Source of the DNA: Spirosoma sp. 48-14
Lineage (GTDB): Bacteria > Bacteroidota > Bacteroidia > Cytophagales > Spirosomataceae
Assembly (NCBI RefSeq): GCF_001898575.1
Contig: NZ_MKUD01000086.1
Span: forward strand, 149,613-213,612
Reading direction: 5' to 3'
Length of the DNA: 64,000 bases
Shown one piece after another: positions 61,693 to 64,000 of this stretch (position 1 is the first letter of the stretch; each line of letters opens with the position of its first letter). The notes beneath the pieces are model-generated. The model was not told the DNA's origin. It saw only the letters and a program-made list of their open reading frames with translations, and made no database searches. The position numbers and the translations under genes were made by a program.

Positions 61693-62213
61693 GATGAAAA
61701 TACAGATGACACTTGTAAAGATACTTTATTCACTATTGGTTAAACAGCGACTCAGTTTAGCACTTAGTCCGTACTAATCGTTTACAAAGAATCTCCGATT
61801 TCTAGCAAGCTAATGCATCATCACAAAAGGCTCCCAAAACTGAGACAACGAACACTTTCTTGATCCGCTTCAAAATATAGGCGTTTAATGCGGCATGGGA
61901 TACCTTTCGTACTATTCTTCTTAAAGTACGAAACAGCACATGACTATCTGACAACCTAATTTTCTAATTGTAGAAGTCTGCTAATCCCACCTATTCATGG
62001 CTTTTTCAATAAGAAAAATTTGACGGGCATAGATACTGGATTAAACCCAACATGCTTACTGTTGTCTATTGTAATGATATTCAGCCGGTCGTTCCGAACA
62101 AGAAGCTGTTTTGGTATCATTCTAGAGGGCTTATACCAGGTAGTCCTTCTAAACTTGTATAACTTAATCGATAACCATGCATGGGGCGAATACGCCATAC
62201 AGCATCCCATGGA
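61693..62213. other. 521-bp gap
   Basis: No gene I can support. Short open frames on both strands around 62000-62210 have no recognisable features. Confidence 0.4.
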
Positions 62214-62651
62214 ATGAAGAAAACAGAGCCTCCTTCAACTGACCAGACGCTGGTCTATTACCGAGAATTGCCCGCGCAATTCACCAGTTGGAACCAGTTC
62301 TATGATGAGTTAATCCGCCTAGGGTTACTTGAGCCTGACACCCCTTTCATTCGCATCAAGGTCTTTCGGGCAGCGGATACCCTGAAGGATGGGGATAGTC
62401 TTTCCGTGAATCTAATCTTTGAGCGTCAACATATTGAGCGGATGTGTCTGGATGAATTGCTTCAACAACGGACAACCCAAGCCAGCCACTTATTGACCAG
62501 TCAGCAGGTAACGCACATGATTGATCTAGTCAGTAACCAAGCCTCTAAATTAGCGGATTGGGATTTATTGCTCAAACTCAAGGAGCTTTTAGCCCATCAG
62601 CAGCATCAGGAAAAGAATCGAAGCAACATTCGTATGGCATCAGGGGAGTAA
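62214..62651 (+). CDS. Hypothetical protein
   Basis: 145 residues from the ATG at 62214; an upstream in-frame ATG at 62181 would give 156. It has LVYYRELPAQFTSWNQFYDE, a mixed alpha/beta centre (FIRIKVFRAADTLKDGDSLS) and a helical C-terminus rich in Gln, Leu and His. No membrane segment, no known domain. Small acidic/helical proteins like this are common in Cytophagales accessory regions. Confidence 0.5.
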   Translation: MKKTEPPSTDQTLVYYRELPAQFTSWNQFYDELIRLGLLEPDTPFIRIKVFRAADTLKDGDSLSVNLIFERQHIERMCLDELLQQRTTQASHLLTSQQVTHMIDLVSNQASKLADWDLLLKLKELLAHQQHQEKNRSNIRMASGE

Positions 62652-62820
62652 ACGATCTAGTGATCACTGAATGTATGGCTAGGCCATCACAAGAGTGGGT
62701 TCCTCCACTTCTGAATTACTATAGATTCGTTTTATAGATTCGGACGGGTTATTATCTAGTAAAGATCGCTAGGCGTTTCATCATCGCCACTAAATCTACA
62801 AGGCGAAAAAATGATTTTTC

Positions 62821-63117
62821 ATGACAACGAGTGCTAAGTTATTTCTCAAACTACTTCTGTATTCCCTGGGTGGAGCAACTATTTCGGGAATACTAGGTAG
62901 TTTGTTAAGCGAGCGCAAGCTAACCGGGGCAAACCTTTTTAGTTGGATTGCTGTTTACTGCGGAATTATCGCATTCATCACGTTTCTCGCTTTTCTAGCT
63001 TCATTTGTTATTAGCTCCATTCGGGGGCCTAGCAGCGAGTTGATTAAGCCATTACCCGAGTCCAGCGCAACCCGTAAGAAAACGGGACGCTCAACTACAC
63101 AGAGAGGTAAAGGTTGA
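62821..63117 (+). CDS. Small two-TM membrane protein
   Basis: 98 residues. Two membrane segments (about 7-28, LKLLLYSLGGATISGILGSL, and about 40-65, WIAVYCGIIAFITFLAFLAS) are followed by a basic tail (RKKTGRSTTQRGKG). Function unknown. Confidence 0.5.
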   Translation: MTTSAKLFLKLLLYSLGGATISGILGSLLSERKLTGANLFSWIAVYCGIIAFITFLAFLASFVISSIRGPSSELIKPLPESSATRKKTGRSTTQRGKG

Positions 63118-63249
63118 GTATGATAGCCTTTCTTTACCTGCTGAGTTGCTAGTGGAATAGAAATAGTCCCAATCAGAATTGGCTACTGTAAATACAGATA
63201 GCAACCGCAAGTATCAGCACTCTTTTAAAAGATGTATCATTCGACCTAA

Positions 63250-63281
63250 AAAACGCAGCCACATTTACGTAGCTGCGTTTT
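63250..63281. terminator. 10-bp hairpin
   Basis: AAAACGCAGC (63250-63259) pairs with GCTGCGTTTT (63272-63281), loop of 12 nt, with A/T tracts on both sides. It lies between two convergent genes. Confidence 0.75.
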
Positions 63282-63345
63282 AACCTAACTCTGCCAAATA
63301 GCAGTTACTCAATAAATACTAACACCTCGTTAAACGGACTTCTTT

Positions 63346-63666
63346 CTAATCGACTCCATCGCCCTTTTTCTTTTTATCCTTAGCGACGGCCTTGAGTTCT
63401 TTGGCATCGCTTTTCAGTTCTTTCTTTTCAGCATGTTTTAATTTACGATCCGCTTTGGCATTGCGTGTTTTAGAGTCCGAAATCCCGGCAATCTCCACTC
63501 CTTTACCCGTAGCGGCATTCGACTTCAGTTCCTGCGCTTTGGCTACTTTCTTATCCGCTTTCTGGTCTTTTTTCTCTGCCTTAGCTTCTTGAACAGCCTG
63601 GCCAAACGTGCTTTGAGTGAGGCTTAACATGGCTACCACGGACGCCCCCAAAATGATCTTATGCAT
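63346..63666 (-). CDS. Secreted Lys/Ala/Asp-rich hypothetical protein
   Basis: 106 residues from the ATG at 63666. A signal peptide (about 1-22, LTQSTFGQ) is followed by a low-complexity helix built of K, A, E and D (KAEKKDQKADKKVAKAQELK). Likely periplasmic or outer-surface. Function unknown; the composition resembles small Bacteroidota exported proteins near stress genes. Confidence 0.6.
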   Translation of the reverse strand: MHKIILGASVVAMLSLTQSTFGQAVQEAKAEKKDQKADKKVAKAQELKSNAATGKGVEIAGISDSKTRNAKADRKLKHAEKKELKSDAKELKAVAKDKKKKGDGVD

Positions 63667-63907
63667 AACGTGTTTAGTTTTAGTGAAAGGTATTCTTACC
63701 ATTTAGTTTAATTAATTGTACTTAACTTGAATGAGTGTTTTTTTGTTTTTGGGTACACTAAATTTAATTTTTGATTAAACTAAAAATTACTCTATCGGTG
63801 TACGCCCTATTAAGCCCAATCAAATTATCTTGCAAATATCCTGAATACCCGCAAACGATGCTCGGAACAAATTGGATGTACGACTTGTGCCGAATAGGAC
63901 AGAGAAA

Positions 63908-63936
63908 GTTGGCGCTGAAGATTTTTCAGCGCCAAC
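63908..63936. terminator. 12-bp GC-rich hairpin near the window end
   Basis: GTTGGCGCTGAA (63908-63919) pairs with 63925-63936 around a 5-nt loop. It may end a gene beyond the window. The rest of 63667-64000 is AT-rich without a gene I can support. Confidence 0.6.
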
Positions 63937-64000
63937 GAGTGAGTGAATGATGAACTAAAAATTAAATAGTAGCTAAGCTTGCTAGTTAAATCGGTGTGGA

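Noticed and set aside
61995-62217. Overlapping opposite-strand frames of about 65-71 residues
   Set aside because: No domain; the two frames shadow each other, so coding is not supported.

Overview
The window looks like a chromosome segment from a Cytophagales-type Bacteroidota, most likely Spirosoma or a close relative. The evidence is type IX secretion (T9SS) parts (PorP/SprF protein, type A and type B C-terminal sorting domains), Bacteroidota-style promoters (TTG-N19/20-TAnnTTTG), a TonB-dependent receptor with a carboxypeptidase-regulatory N-terminus, a Bacteroidota-type PcrB/GGGPS homologue, and few Shine-Dalgarno sites. The genus is inferred from protein style only.

Layout. 1-37.3 kb is core chromosome: an outer-membrane protein tail, GMC oxidoreductase, SMP-30 lactonase, psd, glutamate dehydrogenase, a TraR/DksA-like protein, two small envelope proteins, a GGGPS homologue, AraC regulator, acyl-CoA dehydrogenase, MaoC hydratase, alpha/beta hydrolase, VTT membrane protein, Cys/Met PLP enzyme, a large secreted sugar dehydrogenase, a TonB receptor under a TPP riboswitch, ribH, lysC, serS, a DUF349 protein, ettA, a PorP/SprF protein diverging from a 1.2-kresidue T9SS surface protein, ruvB, an ArsR regulator, der, era and initiator tRNA-Met. 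Many gene ends carry long, near-perfect, sequence-unique hairpins.

37.3-about 62 kb is an accessory region, becoming visibly AT-richer after about 44 kb. It holds an excisionase-like HTH pair; a minimal graspetide (microviridin-like) locus made of an MvdD-type ATP-grasp ligase followed by a 66-residue candidate precursor with a leader resembling PFFARFLE but a core without KYPSD; a PqqD-like/radical SAM/SPASM maturase overlapping a 61-residue candidate precursor; an AbiEi-type antitoxin with a truncated AbiEii toxin; two paralogous two-gene cassettes (640 and 714 residues, each followed by a carbohydrate-binding-like protein) of no recognised family; two glycosyltransferases separated by an IS481-family element; a decayed IS630; and a four-gene run (NlpC/P60-type hydrolase, helical protein, lipoprotein, multipass membrane protein). 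A 3' tRNA remnant and an AraC pseudogene lie near the right edge.

62-64 kb carries small hypothetical genes. The best candidates for undescribed biology are the graspetide locus, the rSAM/overlapping-precursor locus, and the duplicated surface-like cassettes with their 18-residue N-terminal repeats. All functional statements for these are inferences from motifs and context.
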